Shown: positions 24,577 to 38,281 of the stretch, in pieces | Numbering within the stretch: position 1 is the first letter of the stretch | How the letters are laid out: the number at the start of each line of letters is the position of its first letter | NCBI GenBank assembly: GCA_050084985.1 | Contig: JBITNC010000001.1 | Location: forward strand, 105,648,001-105,712,000 | Length of the DNA: 64,000 bases | From: Nageia nagi | Lineage: Eukaryota > Pinophyta | Reading direction: 5' to 3' | Program-made: the position numbers and the translations under genes | Notes under the pieces: model-generated | Told to the model about the DNA's origin: nothing | What the model saw: only the letters and a program-made list of their open reading frames with translations | Database searches by the model: none

Positions 24577-25247
24577 TGTATTCAATTTAGCATAAAATAT
24601 CATACATGTATTATGAAAAAATAATATATGCTATTTGATTTTTGTGTATGCTTGTATACATATATGCACCTTATATTTCAAAATAATTTTCTTTGGATTA
24701 TTCTTGAATTCTAATATAACTTTTTTCTGAAAGCGTATTTCATCAATACAATAATTTTTGAAGTGATTATGAATATATCCTTAAAAATATTTCCTATTTC
24801 CATTTCTTTTTTATTTACCTTTAGTTTTTTTTTTATAGAATATGGTTATTTTAATCAATTGTTATTTAGTACATTACGTTTTTGAAAACATGTTAGGTTT
24901 TAACTTAAGGATATCCAATAAGGAGATACCATTTTGTGTAGCACTAGAAAATATTCTATATGCTAGGTTGGAAACTTTTATACCAATAAATATTCATATA
25001 GGTTCTCATGGAGGTAATAAAACTAATAACTTTATTTATGGGGCAATCATTTAATTAACATAGCTTAAGTTTGAAATAACATAGCATGTATGATAGTACC
25101 AAATACATTTTTGGTCATATTTGTATAATTAATAGTATCATTATGATATATTTATATCAATTTAACATAAAATGATTTTGATGTAAAATATCATGGAGGA
25201 TGAAACCAAGTAATATTCATGTCATATTTGCATAGTTGATAGTATCA

Positions 25248-25344
<97 letters not shown>

Positions 25345-25626
25345 AGGATGATTTTTTAGGTAATCTTCATTTGGGACATTCCATAAGATCATATGCATAT
25401 TTTATATTCTATATTGTACTTTTAGGAATGAATGCATTGGATAATTAGTGATCCCTCATTGTTTGTGTTGGCATATCTAAAAATCTATGATAAATTCCTT
25501 AACATACTCTTCTTTAATTGATATCTCTTCATCACAAATTGATCTCCAAAATTCAATAACTTATAAATCCACAACCTCTACATCACTCCTAATCACTTTT
25601 TTTTTAATCCCAATAATGTATTTTTT
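24577..25626. other. AT-rich region between C2 and the 3.2 kb direct repeat
   Basis: No gene is recognised. It contains a long TA microsatellite. The C2 target duplicate TATTT is at its left edge. Confidence 0.5.
25249..25341. repeat. (TA)n microsatellite, about 46 units
   Basis: An uninterrupted AT/TA dinucleotide run of about 92 bases. It generates a spurious poly(Ile-Tyr) frame on the + strand. Confidence 0.97.
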
Positions 25627-28600
25627 TATCCAAGGATGTTTTTAAAAATTAGTCCAAATAACTTGCAAGACTCAAGAGGTTTCTCAATGTTTGAAAGTTT
25701 AATAGAGAAAGAAAATATTAATGCAAGAAAGTTTTGTTCATAGAACTCCTTTAGATTTTCATTTGCAAACTTGAAAAAAAAGACCTAGGTTTGCAAGGTT
25801 AACATTTTTTAAATGAAATTATATATCAATGGCTTGAGTAATGTAACATTAATAATAATTTAGATTATATCTTAGCAAAACTCAAAAGAACCCCTCAAGA
25901 TTTGATGGCTTTTCCAATGTAACAACAAGTTCAAATAAATTCCTAAAGAGATTATGTTCATATCCTTTCATGTTTACAATACAACTACAAGATCATGGTA
26001 GTAAAAGACTTTTGTAAAATAAATTATTTTCTAGAAAATGATTCATTCCATTTCCATAAAAAGCATCCTTTACTTAATCACTAGTAATCACCACATGAAA
26101 AATGTTCATCCTTAAAGTGGTGAAAATAGTTGGCATCGCCTACAACAATTTCTTATTTAACCATTATGGAGAGAAATTTTTTTGTAAAGTGGAAGTCACC
26201 ACATACTAAAAGGTTCTTCATAACTTGAATGATTATGGAATAGGATGTGTTTAACAATCCAAAATAAATTACTAGTTTCTTTTTATGGTGGCAAAGAATG
26301 TATTCCCTCTTTTCCTCAACATCTTGCCAACCAAATCTCATATCAAGAATATATCCTATTATTTTCATTATCTAAGGAAATATCTCCAACTCTTTATAAT
26401 TTTCTTGTATTTTTGGGTATGATCTATCTCCCACAAAAACAAAACCTCTTTATTAACCACAATTCAACTACATCTAGCTAGTTGTTGGATGCCTCTATCT
26501 TTCATCATTTTTCTTATATTTTTTATTTGATTCCACCTGCTAGATAATATAAATATTTAAGAGAAGCACATGAGGTACATAATTCCTTACCCTAACATAT
26601 GTAACCACATTTATATTAATGCCCATATGTTTCATTTATTCGAATAGTTTGATAACTTCCTTCCTTCAACCATTACTTACTTAGGATATGAATGTTGGTA
26701 TTTTTTGAATAAATTCTTCAAGCTATTTTTCCTAATAAAATGCACTAAAAATTGATAATTTAATTATTGTACCTATTTAGTAGTTTCATAGAGAGACATG
26801 AGATTGCATTCCTAAGTAAAAAAAAGATATAGATTATTGTACCTAATGTTAAAAATAATTAACATTTTATCCTTATATGCAAGGGATAGGTAAAAGATTT
26901 GATGAACTTATTTTTATGATGAGGATTGACTACTAATAGTTTGTAATTTTTTCTTAATGACTTGCCAATTTTCATTTAATTTTTATATGAAGAGATGTTA
27001 GAAAAAAAAAAGGAAATCTACAAATGATGAGGGTGTTACAAAGGTAAGACATTGGGAGAGTTTATGCCTATCCTTAATAACATAGGGGTCATTAGACATC
27101 CATGATAACAATCAAGTACGCTTCTTTTCTAGTTGAAAAATTAATACATGATAATTTTAGATATAAAATTGAATATGATAATTATATAATTAATAAGAGT
27201 GATAATAAGTAAATGATACAATTACGAAAAATAATTATATGATTATTGATAATAGAAGATGCAATGGCTACTTACCCAAAGTATTTGTAGCACCTTATGT
27301 GGTTCATTTTGCCTTAAATGGTATAATAAATTTAAAATGATAGTCTCGTGATAACCTAGTGATTAGAGTATGTGAAATACGAATTATTAGATGTTATTGA
27401 ATAGAAAATGATATTTTGATTAATTTTGGTTATATTTCTCTTTCTTTCATTTGGATATTACTTCTTAATGAATTATTTTTTTAAAAAATTAAAGTATAAG
27501 TGCCACGAATAATCCTTTTATAGTGCTAAGAGAATAGGTAATTCTATGAAGTAATAGGATCAATAAAATATTTCTCTTTGAATTTGATACTTTATGATTT
27601 TTATGTCATACAATTTTGATACAACGATACATTAGGAAGTGATTATCTTTAAATCAACTTAATATTATGATTGGTTTGCTTATTAGAAGGACACATTGAT
27701 GGGGATATAAACATCTCATGGTTCTCATTCAATAGTCTACTAATATCATCTTATCAAGATGTAGCATTTATCATGGTGAGATACAAATATGGTCTTCCAA
27801 AGATTTCTGATATTAATAAAAAGAATTTTTTTTTCTAGGATTGTCCAATATATTTTATAAATTATTTTAGGTATAGTATATATGAGTTGATAATTATCTT
27901 TTTACAATATATATATTGTGTTGGTATGCATCATTATGTGATTTCCTAATATGTAAATAGATCTTTCCTAATAATAAACCAGTAAAATGTATATCAATCA
28001 CATCACAAATGAATATCTTATTTATATACTTAAATCATAATCTAAGTATATTAAAATATGTACATAAAGATACAATCATAGACTATTCTATATAAAATTA
28101 TATAAATGAGGATAAAGTTATATGGGTAATTTTAAATCATCAAACAATTAGTGTAGTCACTCCTTTGTATAAAATTACATATATTAAATCAACCTCAAAG
28201 CACAAAGATAGAATAAAATGCTAATAAAAAATCTCATTGAATAAATTAAAATTTTAATTCATTAAAAATACAAAATGCATCTCTACTAACATTCATATGA
28301 TTTAACAATTCTATTACCCATGCAAGTTTTAAAAGCTTCTTTCTGTTTTCCCTTGTCCTTTATATACAGCAACTTCAGATATGCTTGATTCTTGCTCTGT
28401 TTTGTCCATTCAACTGTTGGCTTGTTCGTCCCTTTATGTGGCCCTGTCTTCATTATGTTTGGTGGCGCTTTCCTTCCAATCTTTTGGGTCCATTATGAAA
28501 CAACTCTTGGGTTTACACCTCCATCTAATGACATATTTTTCTGGGTCCTTGAGTGTAAGCAGACAGGAGTACATGGAGGGAATATGCTGACAGATCTATC

Positions 28601-28832
28601 TCCATCGAGTCATGATAGATTTTTTATTCTAGAGTATATAGCTTTTAGTGATTGCAACAGTGACAAACTGACAAGAAATAAGCGGACTGAGATAGCTGAA
28701 GGGACTGATTGGCATCCTTCGTTCTTCCAAGAGTAGGTAAACGTTGCTGTCCAATGGTCGATTGGTATTGGTTTGAAGCTTTGGCGGAATAGGAGCCATA
28801 CCCCTTTGATGCATCTGAAAAGATAAGATAAG
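25627..28832. repeat. 3.2 kb direct repeat, copy A
   Basis: This block recurs almost base for base at 29427-32571, 3800 bases downstream. A 78-codon frame is identical in both (26245-26481 and 30041-30277). The ends are sharp: copy A begins TATCCAAGGATG and ends GATAAGATAAG. Most of the block is AT-rich without recognisable genes. The last 500 bases are GC-richer, starting with CTTTATATACAGC at about 28360. The termini are not TG...CA, and no target duplication or primer site was found, so I read it as a tandem segmental duplication rather than a pair of LTRs. Confidence 0.9.
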
Positions 28833-29426
28833 TTATGGGTTAAACATGGGAAAGGGATTCATCATAATTGCATTTAAGAAAATGTGAAGGTAAAAAATAA
28901 ATCTTAGTGCCCAAAATGGATTTAAAGATGCAGTTCGAAGTGAAACCATGTTCAGGATACTGGGAATAAAGATGAGAGACAAGAAGGTTTTGATTGTGTG
29001 AAAAATATGGTAAGGAACCCAGTGCAAGCACTAGTATAATAGATAGAAAATGGAGTTATGCATGACCTCTCCAGCACTAGTTTGATCCTCCAAGAAAGTT
29101 TTGACCTAATAAAATGATGATAGGTTGAGAAATTTATAGACGAATCTAAACAAAAAATTATCAAATGGAACTAGACTAAGTTTTTTCTTAGAAAATGATT
29201 ACAAACCCAAAAAAAGCATAGGTTATGTTCTCTAAAAGAATACGAATGGTATCAATGTACTATTGGCTTCCTAAGATTTAGAAAGAAGACCATTGCACAC
29301 ATTGATGCTAGTGTCTATGCATAGATACAAAGGGATATGTGGGTATGATTCCTAGTATTTAACATATGCCCTTAATTTGTTAAAGAAAAAAAAAATAGGT
29401 GGATTGCATCCTAGCACGAGTACAAC
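28833..29426. other. Unique spacer between the two 3.2 kb copies
   Basis: 594 bases are present once only. There is no gene. A poly(A)-rich stretch lies near 29385-29395. Under a tandem-duplication model this is the end of the first unit, missing from the second. Confidence 0.6.
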
Positions 29427-32400
29427 TATCCAAGGATGTTTTTAAAAATTAGTCCAACTAACTTGCAAGACTCAACAGGTTTCTCATTGTTTGAAAGTTT
29501 AATAGAGAAAGAAAATATTAAGGCAAGAAAGTTTTGTTCATAGAACTCTAGATTTTCATTTGCAAACTTGAAAAAAAGACCTAGGTTTGCAAGGTCAACA
29601 TTTTTTAAATGAAATTATATATCAATGGCTTGAGTAATGTAACATTAATAATAATTTAGATTATATCTTAGCAAAACTCAAAAGAACCCCTCAAGATTTG
29701 ATGGCTTTTCCAATGTAACAACAAGTTCAAATAAATTCCTAAAGAGATTATGTTCATATCCTTTCATGTTTACAATACAACTACAAGATCATGGTAGTAA
29801 AAGACTTTTGTAAAATAAATTATTTTCTAGAAAATGATTCATTCCATTTCCATAAAAAGCATCCTTTACTTAATCACTAGTAATCACCACATGAAAAATG
29901 TTCATCCTTAAAGTGGTGAAAATAGTTGGCATCGCCTACAACAATTTCTTATTTAACCATTATGGAGAGAAATTTTTTTGTAAAGTGGAAGTCACCACAT
30001 ACTCAAAGGTTCTTCATAACTTGAATGATTATGGAATAGGATGTGTTTAACAATCCAAAATAAATTACTAGTTTCTTTTTATGGTGGCAAAGAATGTATT
30101 CCCTCTTTTCCTCAACATCTTGCCAACCAAATCTCATATCAAGAATATATCCTATTATTTTCATTATCTAAGGAAATATCTCCAACTCTTTATAATTTTC
30201 TTGTATTTTTGGGTATGATCTATCTCCCACAAAAACAAAACCTCTTTATTAACCACAATTCAACTACATCTAGCTAGTTGTTGGATGCCTCTATCTTTCA
30301 TCATTTTTCTTATATTTTTTATTTGATTCCACCTGCTAGATAATATAAATATTTAAGAGAAGCACATGAGGTACATAATTCCTTACCCTAACATATGTAA
30401 CCACATTTATATTAATGCCCATATGTTTCATTTATTCGAATAGTTTGATAACTTCCTTCCTTCAACCATTACTTACTTACAATATGAATGTTGGTATTTT
30501 TTGAATAAATTCTTCAAGCTATTTTTCCTAATAAAATGCACTAAAAATTGATAATTTAATTGTTGTAACTATTTAGTAGTTTCATAGAGAGACATGAGAT
30601 TACATTCCTACGTAAAAAAAAGATATAGATTATTGTACCTAATGTTAAAAATAATTAACATTTTATCCTTATATGCAAGGGATAGGTAAAAGATTTGATG
30701 AACTTATTTTTGTGATGAGGATTGGTTACTAATAGTTTGTAATTTTTTCTTAATGACTTGCCAATTTTTATTTAATTTTTATATGAAGAGATGTTAGAAA
30801 AAAAAAGGAAATCTACAAATGATGAGGGTGTTACAAAGGTAAGACATTGGGAGAGTTTATGCCTATCCTTAATAACATAGGGGTCATTAGACATCCATGA
30901 TAACAATCAAGTACGCTTCTTTTCTAGTTGAAAAATTAATACATGATAATTTTAGATATAAAATTGAATATGATAATTATATAATTAATAAGAGTGATAA
31001 TAAGTAAATGATACAATTACGAAAAATAATTATATGATTATTGATAATAGAAGATGCAATGGCTACTTACCCAAAGTATTTGTAGCACCTTATGTGGTTC
31101 ATTTTGCCTTAAATGGTATAATAAATTTAAAATGATAGTCTAGTGATAACCTAGTGATTAGAGTATGTGAAATACAAATTATTAGATGTTATTGAATAGA
31201 AAATGATATTTTGATTAATTTTGGTTATATTTCTCTTTCTTTCATTTGGATATTACTTCTTAATGAATTATTTTTTTAAAAAATTAAAGTATAAGTGCCA
31301 CGAATAATCCTTTTATAGTGCTAAGAGAATAGGTAATTCTATGAAGTAATAGGATCAATAAAATATTTCTCTTTGAATTTGATACTTTATGATTTTTATG
31401 TCATACAATTTTGATACAACGATACATTAGGAAGTGATTATCTTTAAATCAACTTAATATTATGATTGGTTTGCTTATTAGAAGGACACATTGATGGGGA
31501 TATAAACATCTCATGGTTCTCATTCAATAGTCTACTAATATCATCTTATCAAGATGTAGCATTTATCATGGTGAGATACAAATATGGTCTTCCAAAGATT
31601 TCTGATATTAATAAAAAGAATATTTTTTTCTAGGATTGTCAAATATATTTTATAAATTATTTTAGGTATAGTATATATGAGTTGATAATTATCTTTTTAC
31701 AATATATATATTGTGTTGGTATGCATCATAATGTGATTTCCTAATATGTAAATAGATCTTTCCTAATAATAAACCAGTAAAATGTATATCAATCACATCA
31801 CAAATGAATATCTTATTTATATACTTAAATCATAATCTAAGTATATTAAAATATGTACATAAAGATACAATCATAGACTATTCTATATAAAATTATATAA
31901 ATGAGGATAAAGTTATATGGGTAATTTTAAATCATCAAACAATTAGTGTAGTCACTCCTTTGTATAAAATTACATATATTAAATCAACCTCAAAGCACAA
32001 AGATAGAATAAAATGCTAATAAAAAATCTCATTGAATAAATTAAAATTTTAATTCATTAAAAATACAAAATGCATCTCTACTAACATTCATATGATTTAA
32101 CAATTCTATTACCCATGCAAGTTTTAAAAGCTTCTTTCTGTTTTCCCTTGTCCTTTATATACAGCAACTTCAGATATGCTTGATTCTTGCTCTGTTTTGT
32201 CCATTCAACTGTTGGCTTGTTCGTCCCTTTATGTGGCCCTGTCTTCATTATGTTTGGTGGCGCTTTCCTTCCAATCTTTTGGGTCCATCTAATCACATAT
32301 TTTTCTGGGTCCTTGAGTGTAAGCTGACAGGAGTGCATGGAGGGAATATGCTGACAGATGTATCTCCATAGAGTATATAGCTTTTAGTGATTGCAACAGT

Positions 32401-32571
32401 GACAAACTGACAAGAAATAAGCTGACTGAGATAGCTGAAGGGACTGATTGGCATCCTTCGTTCTTCCAAGAGTAGGTAAACGTTGCTGTCCAATGGTCGA
32501 TTGGTATTGGTTTGAAGCTTTGGCGGAATAGGAGCCATACCCGTTTGATGCATCTGAAAAGATAAGATAAG
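29427..32571. repeat. 3.2 kb direct repeat, copy B
   Basis: It matches copy A apart from rare substitutions and two deletions of about 31 and 26 bases, near 32287 and 32369. Each deletion sits between short direct repeats that are still visible in copy A (TCCAT and GAGT). Confidence 0.9.
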
Positions 32572-32692
32572 CAAAGAGAGCCACGCACATCCCTAGTGGA
32601 GGGTCTATTGAATTGATCCACTTGCCACTCTGGTTAGGACCTGGATCAAAATAGGTAATTATAGGATCTAGAAGTGAAGAAGAATGATGCAT
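32289..32692 (-). other. GC-richer open stretch at the end of copy B, unrecognised
   Basis: Overlapping - strand frames (32289-32621 and 32384-32692, about 100 codons each) cross from unique DNA into repeat copy B. The protein readings have balanced composition but I recognise no family, and the equivalent stretch in copy A is disrupted. It could be a fragment of an exon or of an unknown element. Confidence 0.25.
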
Positions 32693-35320
32693 TGGGGTAC
32701 CAAGCTGAGGATATTACTCCGTTTCTACTGGATCCTGATATTCCTGATTAGACCATGTTTGATTTTCTCTGAAGTAGCTTCATATGCCAGCTGAACAATC
32801 TCTCCTTCCTCTTATACTAAGTATGGTTACCAGAAATGAGAAAGGGGAACAAGAAAACAAGGACAATGTCATAAGAAATATATATATCGTTATACACACT
32901 TATCCAATGTAGGGATTGGAATTTAGGATTATCGATGATTTGTGTAAATATCTCAAGATTCAATCATTACATTATCTTTACTGAAATATATATATAATTT
33001 TAAACAAATATTTACATATTTAATACTTTTATTTTTTATTTACAATTAATCATTATTTTTATCAATGAAATTCTACATTGTTTGATATTTTCTAATCTTA
33101 TCAAAATTTAAATAATAATTAAATAAAATATATATAAAATAATTTACAATTTTCATTCATTCTCCTCATACCTCCTTCCTAAACATATAGGATATATAAT
33201 TCACTTGCAGGTGAAAAATTTAGCATGAATAATATAAATAATAAATAATGAAGATTTTTTTAACAATTCCATATTTGTCAATAATTGTTTTATTTTCCTA
33301 TCTTCTTATTATGCTATGTAGCTTAGATTGGGTGATTGAAAGGGGTTTTTGTGTATTCAGAATTCTATTATTCAGACTTTCTTTCTCGTTATAATATTGT
33401 GAACTATAAAATGCAACTCAAAATGTAGTTAAAAATACAGACGAAATGAGAATAAAATTAAAAAATGTTGTCATGGTATAGATCATGAAATTCTATGTTG
33501 GTAATATTGCATCCGTGTTTCTTACATGTAAAATGTGAAACGCTATTCAATCATCATATTTCTTGTAAATATAGTACTAAGGTATCCCATAACATGGGTT
33601 TTATCATACTATCTTTATTGTAATACCTCTTTATATCTTGATATAAAGAAGATTACATTGCGTGGTCCATTTCATTCACTAATTAAAGCCTCAAGGTATT
33701 CATTTCCTATTAATGCCAATCGGTTTGCATCTTAATTTTCTTATGTAGTCCTATGCATGTATACATCATATTTCACCAATATTATTGAGAATATATGCTT
33801 ACAGTTTCTTATCACCCATCTCAACCTCCCTTATTGCGGCTCTAATCTCACATATATAAGAAGATTCTAGAGATACATGATGATTGAGATAATAATATAT
33901 TTTTGGCAAGGTGTTCTTTTCATCCCCATTATCCAATTATCATTTGTAATTCATCTTTGAGGATCAATTTGTACCAACTACCAAGCAATTCTTTCATCGC
34001 TTCATAGGTGTGAGTAGCTTGTCCCACAAGTTGTTTAACATAAAAATAAGAATGCCATTGCTATTGAGTATTTGTAAGTCTTCAGTATCCTACTATATAG
34101 GTATATTTCCATAATTATAGTATCTTCTAGAAATGGTTATGAGACCTCCTATCTCTAAATAGATAATACCGAGTTGAAACAATAACATTAACTTCATTGA
34201 AGAAAATCAAAGTACTAATTGATGTCAATCTTTATCATTGTTCAAGACTACATTATATTGTGTCACATTTTAAGGGGCATATTTTTCAATTCCCTTAGGT
34301 GTTCCAATTTTTTATAAGCATAGTTTGCAATTTCCTTAGGTTCATAATAAACTTTTTTGTTTTAGTTTTATCATCAACTAAAAAATAAAGTTCTTAGAAA
34401 GTGAGAAAGGTGGTGATCTTCACTTTCCCTAGCCATAGTAGTCATTTATCTTTGGGGATCATTTGTATACCTCTAGTTTCATTCACCTCAAGGGTGTAAC
34501 CAACAACTTTTAAGGATAATTTTGATTATGTGAATCTTTGAAATTTTTCCACATCTTTTAGTTTGTATTACTTATTCTCAAAAGTTGTTCCACCAAATTG
34601 ATGAAAATTGCTTAATCACCTTTCATAAAATCCAATCATATTATTTATTTTTTATAATGCTTAATAAATATATCACCTAGATCACTTGCATTCAAATATA
34701 TATTGTAGATATCAACACAAATTCTTAACACCTTCTATCATGTATATGATGCATGGGCATTCATCATGAGAATATGGTTGGTGGATACTAAAGGATCAAA
34801 TCTAATACTAGAGTATGCAATCATAGGATGCTATTGAGATGTTATATCTACATTTATCCTAGAGAAAGTGAGATATAGTAATTAGTATGCATAATTCATC
34901 ATTCCATACAAAGTATGAGTGAGGGGAGTACTTAGTGTAAACATAGATGTAAAAATAGCATGTAAGAACTCTCAACTTATATAATTATAGGAGAATAGAA
35001 GAATATAAGATGGATTTTAATTCCAAGGGAAAACAAACATGGTAGTAGATAAGGTTCTCTACGTGAAGATAGGTTGGAGGATTAGGTAAAGATAGTTAGG
35101 AGGATTCCCAATTATAAACAAGGATTTAAAGGGATCTAAGATGTTGAGGAAAGTTAAGTAAGTGTACGCAAGGAGAGGTTAGGGGTAGGAAAGTTTGTAG
35201 TGATCCCTTATAAGGGCTTTGTGTGGGTATTTTCATTTTGGATTCTATAATTTGATCTTTATACATCTTATGTGATAATAATTATCAAATAAGAGGAAGA
35301 GGAAGGAACATTAGAGGAAG
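32693..35320. other. AT-rich intergenic region without recognisable genes
   Basis: I find no coding region that can be supported. At the right end, 35290-35320 is strikingly purine-rich (AAGAGGAAGAGGAAGGAAC and AGAGGAAG) and abuts the gypsy LTR, as a polypurine tract would. Confidence 0.45.
35290..35320 (+). other. Polypurine tract-like sequence left of the G1 LTR
   Basis: About 30 bases, nearly all purines, end exactly at the LTR first base (TGTATAT). A polypurine tract normally precedes a 3' LTR, so this LTR might once have ended an upstream gypsy copy. It may also be chance. Confidence 0.35.
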
Positions 35321-36587
35321 TGTATATCAATACATAATCGTTACTCCGAGGTTCTTTTGAAAGTATGATCACTTCCGGAGGTGACATAGGCTAAGCATAA
35401 TCATAATGGGTTTTAAGAACCGTTTCAAAAAATAATCATGTTATGATGAAAGAAGAAAAGCCCCGCAAAGTTAATGATGAGTAACCCGGATCTCGAAAGA
35501 GATGATGTCAGTGATTTCAAACCTTAACCCAAAACCAGATCTCAGAAGCGATGAGGTCAGCAAAAGGGTTATCGAATAGTCGAAGACAGTAAAGTGAAGT
35601 GTTCCATAAATATGAAGATGATGTCATGGGGAAAATAATGATCACATTCTTGAATGAAATCAGATCTCGAAAGCGATGAGGTCAGCAAAAGGGTTATCGA
35701 ATAGCCGAAGCCAGTAAAGTGAAGTGTTCCAAAAATATGAAGATGACATCATGGGGAAAACAATGATCACATTCTTGAATGAAACCGGATCCCGGAAGCG
35801 ATGAGGTCAGCAAGGAGTGATTGAATAGCCGGATCTAGTAAGTAGAATATCCCAGAAGAGATGAGGTCAACGAGAGGTGAGATCATAATTATCAAGAAGC
35901 CATATCATCTACAATCTACCCAATTTTTGCAATATTCTACCAAGTGGCGTATATAGGTAGTATTAGTTAAAAGAAGGCTAGAATCTTGAAGCTATTTTTG
36001 TAAATGTTTCTGTTCTACAATTCTTGTAACTGTTGTTATTTCAGTATAAGTAAGGAATAAACAAAGGAAAAAGGGTCGAAAGCCCTAGTATTGCTCTTTA
36101 CATTTGTTCTCGAAGACCTGTAGTTTTTTATCGGTAATATGATACCATCTTGACCTTTCTTATCTAGCACTCATAATTGTTATTCTTAATTTGGTTACAT
36201 TGTGGTAGCTTGGCATGTTTCCTGAATGATAATTGTGAGCTGTTAGTATAACTGTGTCTACATACATAGTAGAGTAAAGCTAGGAAACTATTAGAGAGTG
36301 AGAGCTTGTATTGTAGCTACTACACTATATTCAGACCAAGGTTTCACACCCTGTGAAAGCCCACGCTGAACTAGTGATTCACCTTTGCTTTCTCTCTTGT
36401 TACCCTAAGCCTTTTTGCTTAAATTCCTCGCACTCTACTCCTTTTATTTTCTTTCCTGTTACTTCTCCTACACCCAATGTATAAGGAACCGACCTTCTCC
36501 GGAGATCAGACTGTCACCATAGTCTATTCTTGATTTACTTTGGTTAAGATTATTCATGGTGCATATATTACACAATCCTAATCAATA
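35321..36587 (+). repeat. LTR of gypsy element G1
   Basis: The sequence starts TGTATATCAATACATAATC and ends AATCCTAATCAATA; the last two bases are decayed from the CA seen at 52266-52267. It aligns over its length with 50474-52267. It holds tandem units of 125 bases starting at 35536, 35661 and 35786, each containing GCGATGAGGTCAGC and, in the first two, an ATGATGTCAT or ATGACATCAT core. Part of this region is also homologous to the copia C3 LTR (inverted, about 44620-45045). Confidence 0.9.
35536..35910 (+). repeat. 125-base tandem repeats in the G1 LTR
   Basis: Three units at exact 125-base spacing run from CAGATCTC/CGGATCCC through GATGAGGTCAGC to the CACATTCTTGAATGAAA block; a fourth is partial. 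Units contain CREB/bZIP-like half sites (GTCA, TGAC). The homologous array in the 3' LTR at 50690-51480 has about five units. Confidence 0.85.
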
Positions 36588-36598
36588 GTATTTCTTTT

Positions 36599-36616
36599 TG
36601 GCATGCCTGGTGGGAC
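36599..36616 (+). other. Primer-binding-site region of gypsy G1
   Basis: TGGCATGCCTGGTGGGAC lies 11 bases behind the LTR. It resembles the TGGCACGCC-GTGGGAC consensus that follows the LTR in many plant Ty3/gypsy elements. Confidence 0.6.
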
Positions 36617-36735
36617 ACGAAGAAACTTATTGGTGACTCTGTTGAAGCACTATCTATGGTATGTATTAAAGCATATTGTTTGTAAATATCAAATGTGCTT
36701 TTGAACCTTTTATTTTCTTTTGCAACCTAGAGTTT

Positions 36736-38250
36736 ATGTGGACTAGATCTAAAACTAGAGCAGCAAAAGAAGCACCAGATTTTAGAACGTTAGATGCTCC
36801 TAAGAGAAAGACCCTGATCAAGTCCAAGTCTCTGAATAGTATCAGCACCCTAAAATCCTTTACCAAGCTAGAACCATCCAATCTTCACACTAGAAATACC
36901 TCTCCTAAAATGGCTAATCCAGCTCAAAATATTTATCCAGAATGGGATAATGGGGTACCAATAGCTCTGGCCATGTTGCATGATATCCCAGCTAATGTTT
37001 TCAAAACCCTTCCAGAGTTTGATGCAACTTCAGAGAAAATGGCTTATGAGCATTGTGTTGATGTAGCTGGCCTAGCTAAGATTCATAATATTCAACATGA
37101 AAATGTCATGGTGAGGTTACTGGCTCAGTCTTTCAAAGGAAAGGTCCTGGATTGGTACAAGGGCCTTCCTAATGGATCTATAACCACTTGGGCTCAATTG
37201 GCAGAGCCCTTTATCTTGGAATTTAATGAATTAGGAGATCCTTTTTCTATGTTAACACAGTTCACTTCAATCAAAAGATATGAGCAAGAAAATATCCCTG
37301 ATTTCAACATTAGATTCTAAAAAACTTGGATGAGAGTCCCAATGCCAGTCAGGCCTCAGCAATTTCAAGCCTTGATGTATTACCTGAGAGCCTTTCCTCC
37401 AGATCTCTCTCTGCAAATCCAAAATTCTAGAGTAAATACTTTCCTAGAGGTCTATAGACAAGTAGTATATGCTAAATCTTGTCTTATTACAGTTGGAAAA
37501 TTACCAAGTCACATGCCAATGCCTTATTTTCCAGTAACCACCCAACAACAAATTTTGATACCTCAAGTAATTAGTTTGGCTCCACCTCTAGCTAGTATTC
37601 CCGCCCCTGTTCAATAGTGGCCATCAACCTTACCAATCCCTAGAGCTCCCTTGGCCTTACCAGCCCCTCATCAGCCTAATATGAATCAAGGGGTAGCTTC
37701 ATCGATAGAGATTCAGGAACTCCAAAATTTATGTAGAAATATGGCAAATCGGATTACCATTCTAACTAGATAAAGCAATGTAAGAAGGTATCCTTATCCT
37801 GCTGTAGAAAAGGCTCAGCATGTGTTGAATGAGGTTGTAAGCCAAGCTTCCTCTTCTAGGTCAGCCACTGGTTTATGTTTGGCCTGCAATGATGTTCATG
37901 AACAAACAACATGTCCGCTTTATCAATACCAAGAATATTTATCAAGAAGTGGGGGTATTCCTCTGCCTGGTGTAGCTGACAACATAAGCCGAGATGTGAA
38001 CCTGATGAATTTTGCACTAGCAGATATAGGATTTTTTACTATGGAAACAAGATCAGGAAAAAAACCCCTAGTCTCTGGTATTCTGAAAAGAAAAGTTGAA
38101 TCCCAAAAGAGTTCTAGTTCAGTGTTTCCTAAAAAGCAAGATGCAGTTCCCATTTCTAAAGAAAAGACCCCAGAAAAGGAAATAGTTTCTCAAAAATTCC
38201 CATTTCCAGAAACTAAACTGATGCCCAAAGCTAGTAATCAAAATCTCTAG
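36736..38250 (+). pseudogene. gag: gag of gypsy element G1, broken
   Basis: This encodes the capsid-type protein of a plant Ty3/gypsy element. The likely start is the ATG at 36736 (M-W-T-R-S-K-T-R), since gag of this group starts with M-x-T-R-S; a longer frame opens at 36676. The retrotransposon-gag domain covers about 36940-37420 (F-K-G-x-V-L-D-W-Y and F-x-x-E-F-N). A Pro/Gln-rich linker follows. A variant zinc knuckle (C-x2-C-x3-H-x4-C, one residue short of the usual spacing) lies at about 37878-37915. Three in-frame stops (37318, 37615, 37771) interrupt one frame that otherwise runs to the stop at 38248. Confidence 0.88.
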
Positions 38251-38281
38251 AAGTTAAGGTTCCCTTCACTCACCAAGCATC

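Noticed and set aside
25236-25448. 70-codon frame rich in Ile-Tyr
   Set aside because: It is the translation of the TA microsatellite.
25627-32571. The two 3.2 kb copies as giant LTRs of one element
   Set aside because: Ends are not TG...CA, there is no target duplication, primer site or polypurine tract, and the 594-base spacer has no element features.
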